A stretch of 64,000 nucleotides of DNA from Xanthomarina maritima (lineage in GTDB: Bacteria > Bacteroidota > Bacteroidia > Flavobacteriales > Flavobacteriaceae): NCBI RefSeq assembly GCF_008084905.1, contig NZ_VSFC01000049.1, positions 1 to 64,000 of the forward strand. The letters run 5' to 3'. The notes under the pieces were generated by a model. The model searched no databases and was not told where the DNA came from. It was given only the letters and a program-made list of their open reading frames with translations. Shown here in pieces: positions 18,722 through 28,400 of the stretch. A program made the position numbers and the translations under genes. Positions within the stretch are counted from its first letter, which is position 1. Every line of letters begins with the position of its first letter.

Positions 18722-19558
18722 ATGGCAATCATTACTTTAACAACTGACTTTGGAGAGAAAGATCACTTTGCTGGTGCAGTTAAAGGAGCTATTTATAGCG
18801 AATTGCCTGATGTAAAAATTGTTGATATCTCACATTCTATATCTCCTTTTAATATTCCTGAAGCAGCATATATTATTAAAAATGCATACAGTAGTTTCCC
18901 TAAAGGAACCATTCATATTATAGGCATCGATTCTGAAATGAATGTGGAAAATAAACACCTAGCCATAAAATTAGACGATCATTTTTTTATTTGTGCTAAC
19001 AATGGTATTATGAGTATGATTTGTGCAGAAATTGCACCTGAAAAAATTGTTGAAATAAACATTCACGATAGAATAGAAACCAGTTTCCCTGCTCTTGATG
19101 TATTTGTGAAAGTGGCTTGCCATATTGCCAGAGGTGGTACCTTAGAAGTTATTGGTAAAATAATTCAAGCCATTAAACCTATTAAAAACATTATTCCTTT
19201 TGTTAATGAAGAACAAAACCAAATTGTTGGGTCTGTTATTTATATAGATAATTACGGAAATGTTATTTCTAATATTAAAAAATCTTTTTTTGAAAAAACT
19301 CAAAAAGGACGTGCTTTTGAAATCTCTGCTAGAAATTATAAATTCAAAAAAATCTATTCAAAATATAGCGATATTGTAAATTTCGATATCCCGAAGGAAA
19401 AAAGAAATGATGAAGGCAAATCTTTAGTAGTCTTCAATTCATCAAACCATCTTGAAATTGCCATTTATAAAAGTAATAGCGAAACATCTGGTAGCGCATC
19501 TACATTAATGGGATTAGACTTAATGGATTCTATAAGTGTTAATTTTATAACTGAATAA
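18722..19558 (+). CDS. S-adenosyl-L-methionine hydrolase (adenosine-forming), DUF62 family
   Basis: 278 aa related to fluorinase/chlorinase but more likely the hydroxide-adding member, which splits SAM to adenosine and methionine. The N-terminal 'ITLTTDFGEKDHFAGAVKG' carries the conserved Asp of the SAM site, followed by 'VDISHSISPFNIPEAAYI', a Gly/Asp-containing 'IIGIDSEM', 'ICANNGIMS' and, in the C-terminal barrel, 'IDNYGNVISNI'. The family's hydrolases use an Asp-Arg-His trio; the His ('DISHS') is visible, but I cannot map the Arg with certainty. A -7-like TAGATTTG is at 18651-18658 with no clear -33. The ABM-like gene follows after 13 bases. Confidence 0.88.
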   Translation: MAIITLTTDFGEKDHFAGAVKGAIYSELPDVKIVDISHSISPFNIPEAAYIIKNAYSSFPKGTIHIIGIDSEMNVENKHLAIKLDDHFFICANNGIMSMICAEIAPEKIVEINIHDRIETSFPALDVFVKVACHIARGGTLEVIGKIIQAIKPIKNIIPFVNEEQNQIVGSVIYIDNYGNVISNIKKSFFEKTQKGRAFEISARNYKFKKIYSKYSDIVNFDIPKEKRNDEGKSLVVFNSSNHLEIAIYKSNSETSGSASTLMGLDLMDSISVNFITE

Positions 19559-19571
19559 ATAATAAAAAACT

Positions 19572-19868
19572 ATGTTTGTACGAATTGTAAAAATGAGTTT
19601 TAATGAAATACATATTGATGAATTTCTTAGAAATTTTCATTTAAACAAAGAACGCATACGAAATTTTGAAGGCTGTCGTTTTTTAGAATTATATAGAGAT
19701 AAAACAAATAGCAATATCTTTTTTACATATAGTTATTGGAATACTGAAGCCGATTTAAATGCTTATAGACAGTCTGAATTATTCAAAAATGTTTGGAGTA
19801 AAACAAAACCATTATTTAACGATAAACCAGAAGCTTGGAGTGTTGACAAAGTAGTTACGCTAGATTAA
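19572..19868 (+). CDS. Small ABM-domain (dimeric alpha/beta barrel) protein
   Basis: 98 aa with the pattern of antibiotic-biosynthesis-monooxygenase-like ferredoxin folds: 'MFVRIVKMSF' strand, helix, 'GCRFLELYRDKTNSNIFFTYSYWNTEADLNAYRQSELF', and 'KPLFNDKPEAWSVDKV'. Members include quinol monooxygenases and heme-degrading enzymes, but many are unassigned; no heme-binding residue is obvious here. It is close behind the SAM hydrolase-like gene and probably co-transcribed with it. Confidence 0.75.
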   Translation: MFVRIVKMSFNEIHIDEFLRNFHLNKERIRNFEGCRFLELYRDKTNSNIFFTYSYWNTEADLNAYRQSELFKNVWSKTKPLFNDKPEAWSVDKVVTLD

Positions 19869-19968
19869 TGAGTGATGAAAGTCTAAATATTCAAAATTAG
19901 AAACAGATTATGACATCAAAACCAAGAAACTATACTTCTCAAAAACTAACAACTAACAACTAATATAA

Positions 19969-22350
19969 ATGTTTGCCATATTAAGAAAAGAAATAAACTC
20001 GTTTTTTGCTTCGCCTATTGGGTATTTAGTAATTGCTCTTTTTCTTATATTAAATGGATTATTTTTATGGCTTTTTAAAGGCGAATTCAATATATTAAAT
20101 AATGGTTTTGCCGATTTATCTTCATTTTTTCTTTTAGCTCCTTGGGTTTTAATTTTCTTAATTCCTGCCGTAACTATGCGTAGTTTTAGCGATGAGAAAA
20201 AGCAAGGAACTCTTGAACTTTTATTGACAAAACCTATTTCTTTATTACACATTGTTTTAGGAAAATATTTAGGTGCATTTGTTTTAATTTTAATCGCTTT
20301 ACTTCCTTCACTTTTATATGTATATACGATTTACCAACTTGGTAGCCCTTTAGGAAATCTTGATGTAGGAAGTACGCTTGGATCTTATTTTGGATTACTC
20401 TTTTTAGTGGCTGCATATACTGCTATTGGTATGTTTACTTCCAGTATATCAGACAATCAGATAGTCGCATTTATTTCAGCTGTCTTTTTATGTTTTATAT
20501 TTTATATAGGTTTTGAAGGATTAGCAGACATTCTTTCTAGTTCTTTTGTTGAACAATTAGGCATGAGTGCACACTATAAAAGTATGAGTCGTGGGGTTTT
20601 AGACACACGAGATATTCTTTACTTTTTAAGTATCACCTTATTTTTAATCTTACTTACCAGCAAACTAATTGCAACTAAAGGACTTCAAAAAAAAGAAATC
20701 AATTCTTTAATTGGTTTATTCGTGTTTTTAATCTCATTAAACGTTATAACAAATATCTATTATAAACGATTCGATTTAACTTCAGACAATAGATATACCT
20801 TAAGTGCATCTGCTTTAAATATTGTTGAAGAAGTCGATTCTCCAATAATTGTTGATGTCTTTTTAGAAGGTGAAGAATTTCCTTCAGAATTTAGACGTCT
20901 TCAATTTGAAACCAGACAAATTCTAGAAGAATTTTCAGCCTTCAATCAACAAATTGTTTTTAACTTTATAAATCCTTTAGAAGACGAAGTAAATAGAGAA
21001 AGAATTATCCAGCAGCTTAATGAGCGAGGTTTAACACCTATGCAATTAAGTGTAGAAGAAAATGGTAAAAGTAGCCAAGCAGTTATTTTTCCCTGGGCTT
21101 TAGCAAGTTATAATGATGTTACAGTAAAAATTCCCTTAGTAAAAAACAAAATTGGAGCAACACAACAAGAATTAGTAAATAATTCTGTTCAGCATTTAGA
21201 ATATGCTTTTGCTGATGGCTTTAGCAAACTTATTAATCCGAAAAGTAAGAAAATTGCTATTCTAAGAGGTAATAATCAGTTAAAAGACCAGTACATATTC
21301 GACTTTATCACAACTATTAAAGATTATTACTATATAGCTCCTTTTACTTTAGATAGTGTGGCTAGCATTCCTGCAAAAACATTAAAAGATTTAAGCGAAT
21401 ATGATTTAATAATTTCAGCAAAACCTACCGAATCTTTTACTGAAAATGAAAAATTTGTATTAGACCAATTTACCATGAATGGAGGCAAAAGTCTTTGGCT
21501 ATTAGATGCAGTAGTTATGGAAAAAGACAGTCTTTACAATACAGGAAAAAGTGTTGCCATTACTAGAGACTTGAATTTAACCGATTTCTTTTTCAAATAT
21601 GGAATAAGAGTCAACCCTGTTTTAGTAAACGACCTCTACTCTGCTCCAATTACTTTAGCTATTGGTGAAGGTAGTGAGTCACGTTTTCAGCAATTCCCTT
21701 GGTTTTATTCGCCTTTAGTTAATCCAGAAGGAAATCATCCAATAGTTAACAATGTTAATTTAGTGAAATTCGATTTTGCCAATCAGATAGACACATTAAA
21801 AAATAACATTCAAAAGACAATTTTACTTAAAAGTTCTATACTATCAAAAACTGATGGTACTCCAAGAGAAATAAGTTTGGAAATGACTGCTGAAGAACCA
21901 GATCCAAAACTTTACACTAAACCTTCTCAGACATTAGCAATTCTCTTAGAAGGAGAATTTACTTCGGTTTACAATAACCGAATAAAACCTTTTTCTCTTT
22001 CTAATGAAAAAAACATAAGCAAACCAACTAAAATGATTGTGGTAGCAGATGGAGATGTTATAAAAAATGAATTAGGTAAAAATGGTCCTCAAGAACTAGG
22101 ATTCGACAGAAGTTCTGGCCAATTATATGGCAACAAAGAGTTTTTATTGAATGCTGTTAATTATCTACTTGACGACAACGGACTTATAAACATTCGTTCT
22201 AAAGAAGTAGCAGTTGCATTTCTTGATATGAAAAAAGTTGCATCAGAAAAATCCAAATGGCAACTCCAAAACATTGCATTACCACTAGCATTACTTGGTG
22301 TTTTTGGATTTGTATTCAATTATCTACGAAGAAAAAAATACAGTAGGTAA
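19969..22350 (+). CDS. Fused GldF-GldG gliding motility ABC transporter protein
   Basis: 793 aa in one uninterrupted frame. Residues ~1-237 are a GldF-like ABC permease with six membrane segments ('MFAILRKEINSFFASPIGYLVIALFLI', 'TMRSFSDEKKQGTLELLLTKPIS'). From ~240 the sequence is GldG: 'KKEINSLIGLFVFLISLNVITNIYYKRFDLTSDNRYTLS', a large periplasmic part ('DLSEYDLIISAKPTESFTENEKFVLDQFTMNGGKSLWLLD'), and a C-terminal anchoring helix (~768-785). GldF and GldG normally are separate, adjacent proteins that work with the ATPase GldA in F. johnsoniae gliding. The gap upstream is 100 bases. No gldA is in the window. Confidence 0.88.
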   Translation: MFAILRKEINSFFASPIGYLVIALFLILNGLFLWLFKGEFNILNNGFADLSSFFLLAPWVLIFLIPAVTMRSFSDEKKQGTLELLLTKPISLLHIVLGKYLGAFVLILIALLPSLLYVYTIYQLGSPLGNLDVGSTLGSYFGLLFLVAAYTAIGMFTSSISDNQIVAFISAVFLCFIFYIGFEGLADILSSSFVEQLGMSAHYKSMSRGVLDTRDILYFLSITLFLILLTSKLIATKGLQKKEINSLIGLFVFLISLNVITNIYYKRFDLTSDNRYTLSASALNIVEEVDSPIIVDVFLEGEEFPSEFRRLQFETRQILEEFSAFNQQIVFNFINPLEDEVNRERIIQQLNERGLTPMQLSVEENGKSSQAVIFPWALASYNDVTVKIPLVKNKIGATQQELVNNSVQHLEYAFADGFSKLINPKSKKIAILRGNNQLKDQYIFDFITTIKDYYYIAPFTLDSVASIPAKTLKDLSEYDLIISAKPTESFTENEKFVLDQFTMNGGKSLWLLDAVVMEKDSLYNTGKSVAITRDLNLTDFFFKYGIRVNPVLVNDLYSAPITLAIGEGSESRFQQFPWFYSPLVNPEGNHPIVNNVNLVKFDFANQIDTLKNNIQKTILLKSSILSKTDGTPREISLEMTAEEPDPKLYTKPSQTLAILLEGEFTSVYNNRIKPFSLSNEKNISKPTKMIVVADGDVIKNELGKNGPQELGFDRSSGQLYGNKEFLLNAVNYLLDDNGLINIRSKEVAVAFLDMKKVASEKSKWQLQNIALPLALLGVFGFVFNYLRRKKYSR

Positions 22351-22389
22351 ATGTTAATAAGTTTGTTTCCTATATTAGTGGTTAAACAA

Positions 22390-22397
22390 TATATTTG
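22390..22397 (+). promoter_or_regulatory. Possible -7 element for dnaN
   Basis: TATATTTG fits the Bacteroidota -7 consensus TAnnTTTG, 40 bases before the dnaN ATG. The nearest TTG (22362-22364) has a 25-base spacer, longer than usual, so this is tentative. Confidence 0.4.
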
Positions 22398-22436
22398 TAA
22401 TAGTAATTAAACGAACATAAAACGTATTTAATATAC

Positions 22437-23555
22437 ATGAAATTTATAGTATCAAGTACCTATTTACTTAAACAATTGCAAGTTCTTGGAGGTGTAATTA
22501 ACAACTCGAACACCTTACCAATTTTAGATAATTTCTTATTCGAATTAAATAATTCTGAACTTATAATTTCTGCTAGCGATTTAGAGACTACAATGTCTGC
22601 AAAGCTAGAAGTAGAAAGTGATAATAGTGGTAGTATTGCTGTTCCAGCACGTTTGCTTTTAGAAACTTTAAAAACGTTTCCTGAGCAACCATTAACTTTT
22701 GTCGTTGAAGATAATAACACGATTGAAATTAGCTCTAATCATGGAAAGTATGCTTTAGCTTATGCTGATGGAAATGAGTTTCCAAAAGCTGTTTCATTAG
22801 AAGATGCTACATCTACTACTATTACTGGAGATATTTTAGCAACAGCTATTAGCAAAACTATTTTTGCAGCTGGAAACGACGATTTACGCCCAGTAATGAG
22901 TGGTGTGTTCTTTCAGTTTTCTACTCAAGGTTTAACTTTTGTAGCTACAGATGCTCATAAATTAGTTAAGTATTCTAGAGAAGATGTACAAGCAGGTCAG
23001 TCGACAGAATTCATTATGCCTAAAAAACCTTTAAATCTTTTAAAAGGTATTTTAGCTGCAAGTGATGATAATGTAACTATTGAATACAACGATTCTAATG
23101 CGAAATTTACATTTGAAAATACGGTTTTAATTTGCCGTTTAATAGATGGAAAATATCCTAATTACGAAGCTGTTATTCCAAAAGAAAACCCGAATAGATT
23201 AGTGATTGATAGAACCCAATTTTTAAATTCTGTGCGTCGTGTGAGTATTTTCTCAAATAAAACCACCCATCAAATCCGTTTAAAAATTGCTGGAGCAGAA
23301 TTAAATATTTCGGCAGAAGATATCGATTACTCGAACAAAGCTGAAGAGCGTTTAACTTGCGATTATCAAGGAGATGATATGCAGATTGGGTTTAACTCGC
23401 GTTTCTTAACGGAAATGCTAAATAACCTCACATCAGACGAAGTGCAATTAGAAATGAGTTTACCTAACAGAGCAGGAATTTTAACTCCTGTAGATGGTTT
23501 AGACGAAGGTGAACAAGTAACGATGCTTGTCATGCCAGTGATGTTGAATAATTAA
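22437..23555 (+). CDS. dnaN: DNA polymerase III beta sliding clamp
   Basis: 372-aa clamp subunit that forms a ring dimer around DNA and tethers the polymerase. Three repeated clamp domains are evident: N-terminal 'MKFIVSSTYLLKQLQVLGGVINNSNTLPILDNFLFEL', central 'RPVMSGVFFQFSTQGLTFVATDAHKLVKY', and C-terminal 'IGFNSRFLTEML...', ending 'TMLVMPVMLNN', the usual C-terminal strand. Length is typical. No dnaA lies beside it; it sits behind gldFG, so this is not evidence of the replication origin. Confidence 0.97.
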   Translation: MKFIVSSTYLLKQLQVLGGVINNSNTLPILDNFLFELNNSELIISASDLETTMSAKLEVESDNSGSIAVPARLLLETLKTFPEQPLTFVVEDNNTIEISSNHGKYALAYADGNEFPKAVSLEDATSTTITGDILATAISKTIFAAGNDDLRPVMSGVFFQFSTQGLTFVATDAHKLVKYSREDVQAGQSTEFIMPKKPLNLLKGILAASDDNVTIEYNDSNAKFTFENTVLICRLIDGKYPNYEAVIPKENPNRLVIDRTQFLNSVRRVSIFSNKTTHQIRLKIAGAELNISAEDIDYSNKAEERLTCDYQGDDMQIGFNSRFLTEMLNNLTSDEVQLEMSLPNRAGILTPVDGLDEGEQVTMLVMPVMLNN

Positions 23556-23569
23556 AAAGCCTCTCTGTC

Positions 23570-23600
23570 ACTTTCGTGACATCTCTCCAAAGGAGAGAAT
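23570..23600. repeat. Short flavobacterial intergenic repeat (two small stem-loops)
   Basis: Contains CTGTCACTTTCGTGACA (stem GTCAC/GTGAC) directly followed by TCTCTCCAAAGGAGAGA (stem TCTCTCC/GGAGAGA). I recognise this style of unit as a frequently dispersed intergenic element in Flavobacteriaceae; a single copy is in this window. Confidence 0.6.
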
Positions 23601-23612
23601 AAAAAATCATAT

Positions 23613-23645
23613 TAACCACAGCTTTTTTTGTTGTGGTTTTTTTTA
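23613..23645. terminator. Terminator between dnaN and the convergent 217-aa gene
   Basis: AACCACA and TGTGGTT arms around a T-rich loop, with a run of T afterwards. It serves dnaN; its A/T flanks may serve the opposite strand as well. Confidence 0.7.
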
Positions 23646-24299
23646 TTAGTCAATTTCTACTTCTGAAATTTTTTGATTGCCATAATACAACTCATAGTGT
23701 GTATATGGAAACGTGTTATGAACAATAAAATATATTTCAGCCGTAAATTGATCCATTTTTGTTGGAGAATAGTAAACTGTTGAGGTGATCTCCTTTTTCT
23801 CCCCAGAAAATTCTCCTGCAAGTGATCTATTAGTTCCAAATCTAATAGGAACTTCAATGTTGCTATAACCTTCAAGACTAAAATCTTCAAAAGAATCTTT
23901 TATTTTAGCATCATATTTAGGAATTCCCTTGTAAGGTTTTCCTTTTTTATCTTTTAAGTTCTTTTTAAGGTACATTTTACTAGTATACCCAGAGCCCATG
24001 ATGGAAACGCCTTGATAGCCAATATACTCGCTGATGCGATATCTCATTTTATTAATGGTATCAATTAAACTAAAGGCATTGATATCTACAGGTTGATCAT
24101 ACAAAGCATTGACTTTACATCTAGTTAAAATTCTTTTTATTTGATTTCCTTTAACATTGACATTCGATCTGGTATTAAAATTTTTAGACGTTTTTTTCGT
24201 TTTTAAAAATTCAATACTCAGACTGTCTTTAATGATTATTTCTTGGCTTACAAGGCATTGAACTTGAAATAAAAATAGGAATAATAATATCTTATTCAT
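23646..24299 (-). CDS. Secreted hypothetical protein
   Basis: 217 aa with a cleavable-looking signal peptide ('MNKILLFLFLFQVQCLVSQE', cut near residue 19). The mature part is predicted mostly beta, lysine-rich, with 'YIGYQGVSIMGSGYTSKMYLKKNLKDKKGKPYKGIP' and a C-terminal 'YIVHNTFPYTHYELYYGNQKISEVEID'-like tail. I do not recognise the family. A 118-base gap with a strong hairpin separates it from the DUF4870 gene, so it is probably a single transcription unit. Confidence 0.6.
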   Translation of the reverse strand: MNKILLFLFLFQVQCLVSQEIIIKDSLSIEFLKTKKTSKNFNTRSNVNVKGNQIKRILTRCKVNALYDQPVDINAFSLIDTINKMRYRISEYIGYQGVSIMGSGYTSKMYLKKNLKDKKGKPYKGIPKYDAKIKDSFEDFSLEGYSNIEVPIRFGTNRSLAGEFSGEKKEITSTVYYSPTKMDQFTAEIYFIVHNTFPYTHYELYYGNQKISEVEID

Positions 24300-24350
24300 C
24301 TAATTAGGTTTCAGATTTTAAACAGAATTTAAATATACTATTTTAAAATA

Positions 24351-24379
24351 AAAAAGCGCTTTCATATAAAAAAGCGCTT
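24351..24379 (-). terminator. Terminator downstream of the DUF4870 gene
   Basis: On the minus strand AAGCGCTTT and AAAGCGCTT pair around a short AT loop, followed by a T-run, 39 bases after the DUF4870 stop codon. Confidence 0.7.
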
Positions 24380-24417
24380 CAAGAAATCTTTTAAAAATTT
24401 CTATTGGAAGAAATTTA

Positions 24418-24756
24418 CTAACTAATAAAATTAAAAGATAAAGGGTAGGTTGGAGATTCGCCATTATTAGCTTTTATAGCATTTACTATTGGGAAAATAA
24501 AAGAAATTATTCCAACTACAATTAATCCTATTATACCTAACCCAAGCAATAAAATAGCTGGAATACAAATGATAGCATATATAATTAAGCTTAATTGAAA
24601 GTTAATAATTCGCTTTCCTTGATCATCCATTTCTAGAACTTTATCTTTTTGTGTTACCCATAAAATTAAAGGAACTATAAGTCCTCCAAATCCAGTAATA
24701 AAAGTCAATAACTGACTTAAATGTGTAATAACTAATAATTGATTGTCTTTTCTCAT
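24418..24756 (-). CDS. DUF4870 family membrane protein
   Basis: 112 aa with three hydrophobic segments (~10-32, ~50-72, ~75-98) and family-typical phrases: 'ITHLSQLLTFITGFGGLIVPLILWV', 'DDQGKRIINFQLSLIIYAI', 'NAIKANNGE'. DUF4870 proteins are small inner-membrane proteins of unknown function, common in Bacteroidota and Firmicutes. An 83-base gap separates it from the DUF2892 gene, so it may or may not belong to that operon. Confidence 0.8.
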   Translation of the reverse strand: MRKDNQLLVITHLSQLLTFITGFGGLIVPLILWVTQKDKVLEMDDQGKRIINFQLSLIIYAIICIPAILLLGLGIIGLIVVGIISFIFPIVNAIKANNGESPTYPLSFNFIS

Positions 24757-24839
24757 GATGGTGTAAATTAATTTGATTGATGTATAAATAAGACGATCAA
24801 ATCATGAAAATGTTACATTTTCAAATAAAGATTCATCAA

Positions 24840-25049
24840 TTATTTTACAGAACAACCTACTCCTTCTTTCTTAACTCCCAATTTTACTAATATGGTTTCC
24901 AACAAACACCATTTTGTAAAAGCTGATTGAATTAAGTTTACGCCTATAAAAACGGTAAACCACATCCAATTTGGATTCACATAAACGGTTAAAACTACGC
25001 TTAACAGTACCATAGTACCTACTATCACTCTAAAATATGTATTTAACAT
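24840..25049 (-). CDS. DUF2892 (YgaP-type transmembrane) protein
   Basis: 69 aa: two membrane helices (~8-24 and ~29-45) with 'FVGVNLIQSAFTKWCLLETILVKLGVKK'-like ending and Cys at the family position ('KWCLLE') plus a C-terminal 'GCSVK'. The same domain forms the membrane tail of E. coli YgaP, a rhodanese. Here it follows a PII-like gene (18-base gap) behind the RND efflux genes and is near a rhodanese/persulfide dioxygenase cluster, which supports a link to sulfur handling. That link is inferred from context. Confidence 0.8.
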   Translation of the reverse strand: MLNTYFRVIVGTMVLLSVVLTVYVNPNWMWFTVFIGVNLIQSAFTKWCLLETILVKLGVKKEGVGCSVK

Positions 25050-25067
25050 GTTGTATAATTTTTAAGG

Positions 25068-25373
25068 TTATATAAATTTTTCTATAGGAACCACAATCGC
25101 TTTAATAGGATTGCTAGTTTCCAGAATATTATTAAATTCTTTTATCAAGTTGAAAAGCAACTCAATATTTTCTTCTTCGGTAAAAGAAAAGAACATAATT
25201 GATTCGTTCCCTGCTTTTTCTCCTGAAAACCAATTAGAAGCCATTAATATAGAAGCCCCATTTTTATAGCCATCAATATCTGAACTACTAAAGTTCTCAA
25301 TATGTGCTTTTTTGAAAAGCTTCAAAACATCTTTTTGAAATTCTTCGACTGCTGTTACAATTACTAATTTCAT
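25068..25373 (-). CDS. PII-like small protein behind the RND operon
   Basis: 101 aa with a beta-alpha-beta ferredoxin-like pattern: 'MKLVIVTAVEEFQKDVLKLFKKAHIENFSSSDIDGYK', 'IMFFSFTEEENIELLFNLIKEFNNI' and 'IKAIVVPIEKFI' at the C-terminus. This resembles the PII signal-protein fold, but the nucleotide-binding T-loop signature is not clear. It lies 98 bases downstream of the RND permease, separated by an inverted repeat, and directly precedes DUF2892. Possible role: regulator of, or metal/nucleotide sensor for, the efflux pump (inference). Confidence 0.6.
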   Translation of the reverse strand: MKLVIVTAVEEFQKDVLKLFKKAHIENFSSSDIDGYKNGASILMASNWFSGEKAGNESIMFFSFTEEENIELLFNLIKEFNNILETSNPIKAIVVPIEKFI

Positions 25374-25393
25374 TATTTCTATATTTTATATTT

Positions 25394-25470
25394 TGTCAGT
25401 TCGAGCGCAGTCGAGAACTTATTTCAACTACTTCGCTTCATAAAGGTCTCGACTGAGCTCGACCAGACAG
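25394..25470. repeat. 77-base intergenic inverted repeat
   Basis: Left arm TGTCAGTTCGAGCGCAGTCG and right arm beginning GGTCTCGACTGAGCTCGACC are near-complementary and enclose an AT-rich loop that includes ACTTCGCTTCA. This is a recognisable style of flavobacterial dispersed palindrome. It lies between the RND permease and the PII-like gene and could attenuate transcription into the last two genes. Confidence 0.65.
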
Positions 25471-25471
25471 A

Positions 25472-28400
25472 TTATTTATAATTTTTCTTCTCTATCATAT
25501 AATATACCAATGGCACAACCAATAAAGTCAAGACTGTTGAAACAATAGTTCCTCCCATTAACGAGATGGCCAAACCTTGAAAAATAGGATCAAATAAAAT
25601 CACGAATGCTCCAATCACAACGGTCCCAGCAGTTAATAAAATAGGCGTTGTTCTTACTGCTCCAGCTTCAATTGCAGCTTGTTTTAATGGCACGCCTTCT
25701 GCAGTTCGCAGATTGATAAAGTCAATTAGCAAAACCGAGTTTCTTACCATAATTCCTGCTAAAGCAATCATACCTATAAAGGATGTTGCTGTAAAAAAGG
25801 CTCCCATCATCCAGTGACCTAAAATGATTCCTATTAAGGATAATGGTATGGCAACCATCATCACAATTGGTGCTTTAAAGTTCTGGAACCAACCTACAAT
25901 TAAAATATAGATTAAGATTATGGCTCCTAAAAAGGCAATCCCTAAATCTCTAAATACCTCTAAGGTGATTTGCCATTCACCATCCCATTTCACAGTGTAA
26001 TCATCTTCAAAATCTGGCTGACCTAAGTACATCTCGTTAATCTGATAACCTTGTGGCAACGGAATGTCTTTTAACTTCTTTTCCATACCCAAAATAGCAT
26101 AGGCAGGACTTTCTAATTCTCCAGCCATATCTGCCAATACATACACCACACGTTTTTGGTTTTTTCTATAGATGCTTTTTGCACTCGTAGTTTCGTTTAT
26201 AGTAACTAAATCTGCAATAGGAACCATATTTCCTTGTTTGGACTTCACTTTTAATTGTGAAATATCTGTAATTGTAGAATTCTCTTTTTCATCTAAAGCC
26301 AATACCAAACCTACCTGATTGGAAGCATCTTCATCATACAGGGTGGTTACAGCTCTGTTGGATAATGCCATATTCATAGTATATGCAATTTGCTGTGGCG
26401 CAACACCATATAACATGGCTTTTTCTTTATTGATTTCTAATTGATATTCGATTTGGTCATCTTCAACCATCCAATCAATATCTACCACATCATCTGTATT
26501 CTTCAAAATATCTTGAATGCTATTTGCAATCTTGATTTGCTCATTATAATCAGGACCATAAACTTCTGCCACAATAGTAGATAATACTGGAGGTCCTGGT
26601 GGTACTTCAACCAACTTGACATTGGCATGGTATTTTGAAGCAATTTTTTGAATATCTGGACGCAATAATTTTGCTATATCATGACTTTGAAGCGATCGAT
26701 CTTCTTTAGCTAATAAATTCACTTGAATATCCGCCATATTACTACCGCCACGTAAATCGTAATGACGCACCAAACCATTGAAAGTAATTGGAGCTGATGT
26801 TCCAATATAATTCTGATAATTTACCACTTCTGGACGTGTCGATAAATATTGTGAAATCTCTTGAGCAACAACTCCAGTACGTTCCAAAGTGGTACCTTCA
26901 GGCATATCAATCACGACTTGAAATTCATTTTTATTATCAAAAGGCAACATTTTAACAGCTACTGAATTGGTTAAAAACAAACCAAATGTTGCTAAAAGTA
27001 CAGCAAAAGTCCCCCCTAAAAACAACCAACGTTTTGCTTTACTTTCCATTAACGGACGTTCAAACTTATTGTAAATACGATAGATAAGCGTCTCTTCTAA
27101 AGGTTTTTCAGCTTTTTCAGTTTTCCCTTTCTTGTCTTTTTCTCTCAAGAAAATATACCCTAAATAAGGTGTTATAGTTAAAGCAACAAATAACGAAAGA
27201 ATCATGGCTATTGAAGCACCAATTGGCATTGGAGCCATATAAGGACCCATTAATCCAGATACGAAAGCCATAGGTAATACCGATGCAATAACTGTAAAGG
27301 TTGCCAAAATAGTTGGGTTTCCAACTTCATTTATAGCATATAAAGCGGCTTGTTTAAAAGGCAAGCGTTTCATTTTAAAATGCCTGTGCATGTTTTCGGC
27401 AATAATAATGGAATCGTCCACCACAATACCTGTTACAAATACCAATGCAAATAAGGTAATTCGGTTAAGCGTATAATCCATCATATAGTAGCTCAACAAG
27501 GTCAAAGCAAACGTAATTGGAACTGATAAAAATACCACCAAACCACCTCGCCAACCCATGGCCAACATCACGACCAATGTTACGGCAATAATGGAACCTA
27601 TAAGGTGCAACAGCAATTCAGATACTTTATGCGAAGCTGTTTCTCCGTAATTTCTTGTAATTTCAATATGTACATCGTCTGGAATTAAATTTTTACGCAA
27701 ATACTCCACCTTATCAATAATCACATCTGCTATTTTCATAGCATCTGCACCTTTTCTTTTTGCTACAGAAATGGTGACTGCTGGATATTCCGATTTATAA
27801 TTTGAAGATTTTTCACTGCCTTGTCCAAACCCTAAGCTCACATAGTTTTGTGGTACTTCTGGACCATCAATAATACTTGCTACTTGTTTTAAATAGATAG
27901 GCTGATTTTGTTGTACACCAACCACCAGATTTTCAACGTCTGTAACCGATTCTAAAAACTTTCCGGTATTTACTAGAAATTCTGTGTCGTTTTTGTCAAA
28001 ACTTCCTGAACTTAGTTGGCTGTTGTTGGCTTTAATCATTTCAGAAACCGACAAGAAATCTAAACCTGAAGCAGCTAGTTTATCTTTATCTAAAACCACA
28101 CGCAATTGTCGGTCTCTACCTCCAATTTTATGCGTCATAGATACATCATTAACTTTTTTAATTTCGTTTTCTAACTCTTGAGCCATTTGGCTTAATTGGT
28201 AGTCGTCGTAATTTTCGCTCCAAAGTGTTAAACCCAACATTGGAACATCGTCAATAGCACGTGTTTTAACCAATGGAAATGTGACACCTTGAGGCATCTG
28301 ATCCATGTGTTTGTTAATCTCGTTGTATAATTTCACAAACGAACGCTCAATATCTTCACCTACATAAAATTGAACAATGACCATGCCTTGCTCTTTCATT

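Noticed and set aside
22437-23555. dnaN as an indicator of the replication origin
   Set aside because: No dnaA, no cluster of DnaA boxes was noticed and no origin-like AT-rich iterons were seen; in Bacteroidota dnaN is often away from oriC.
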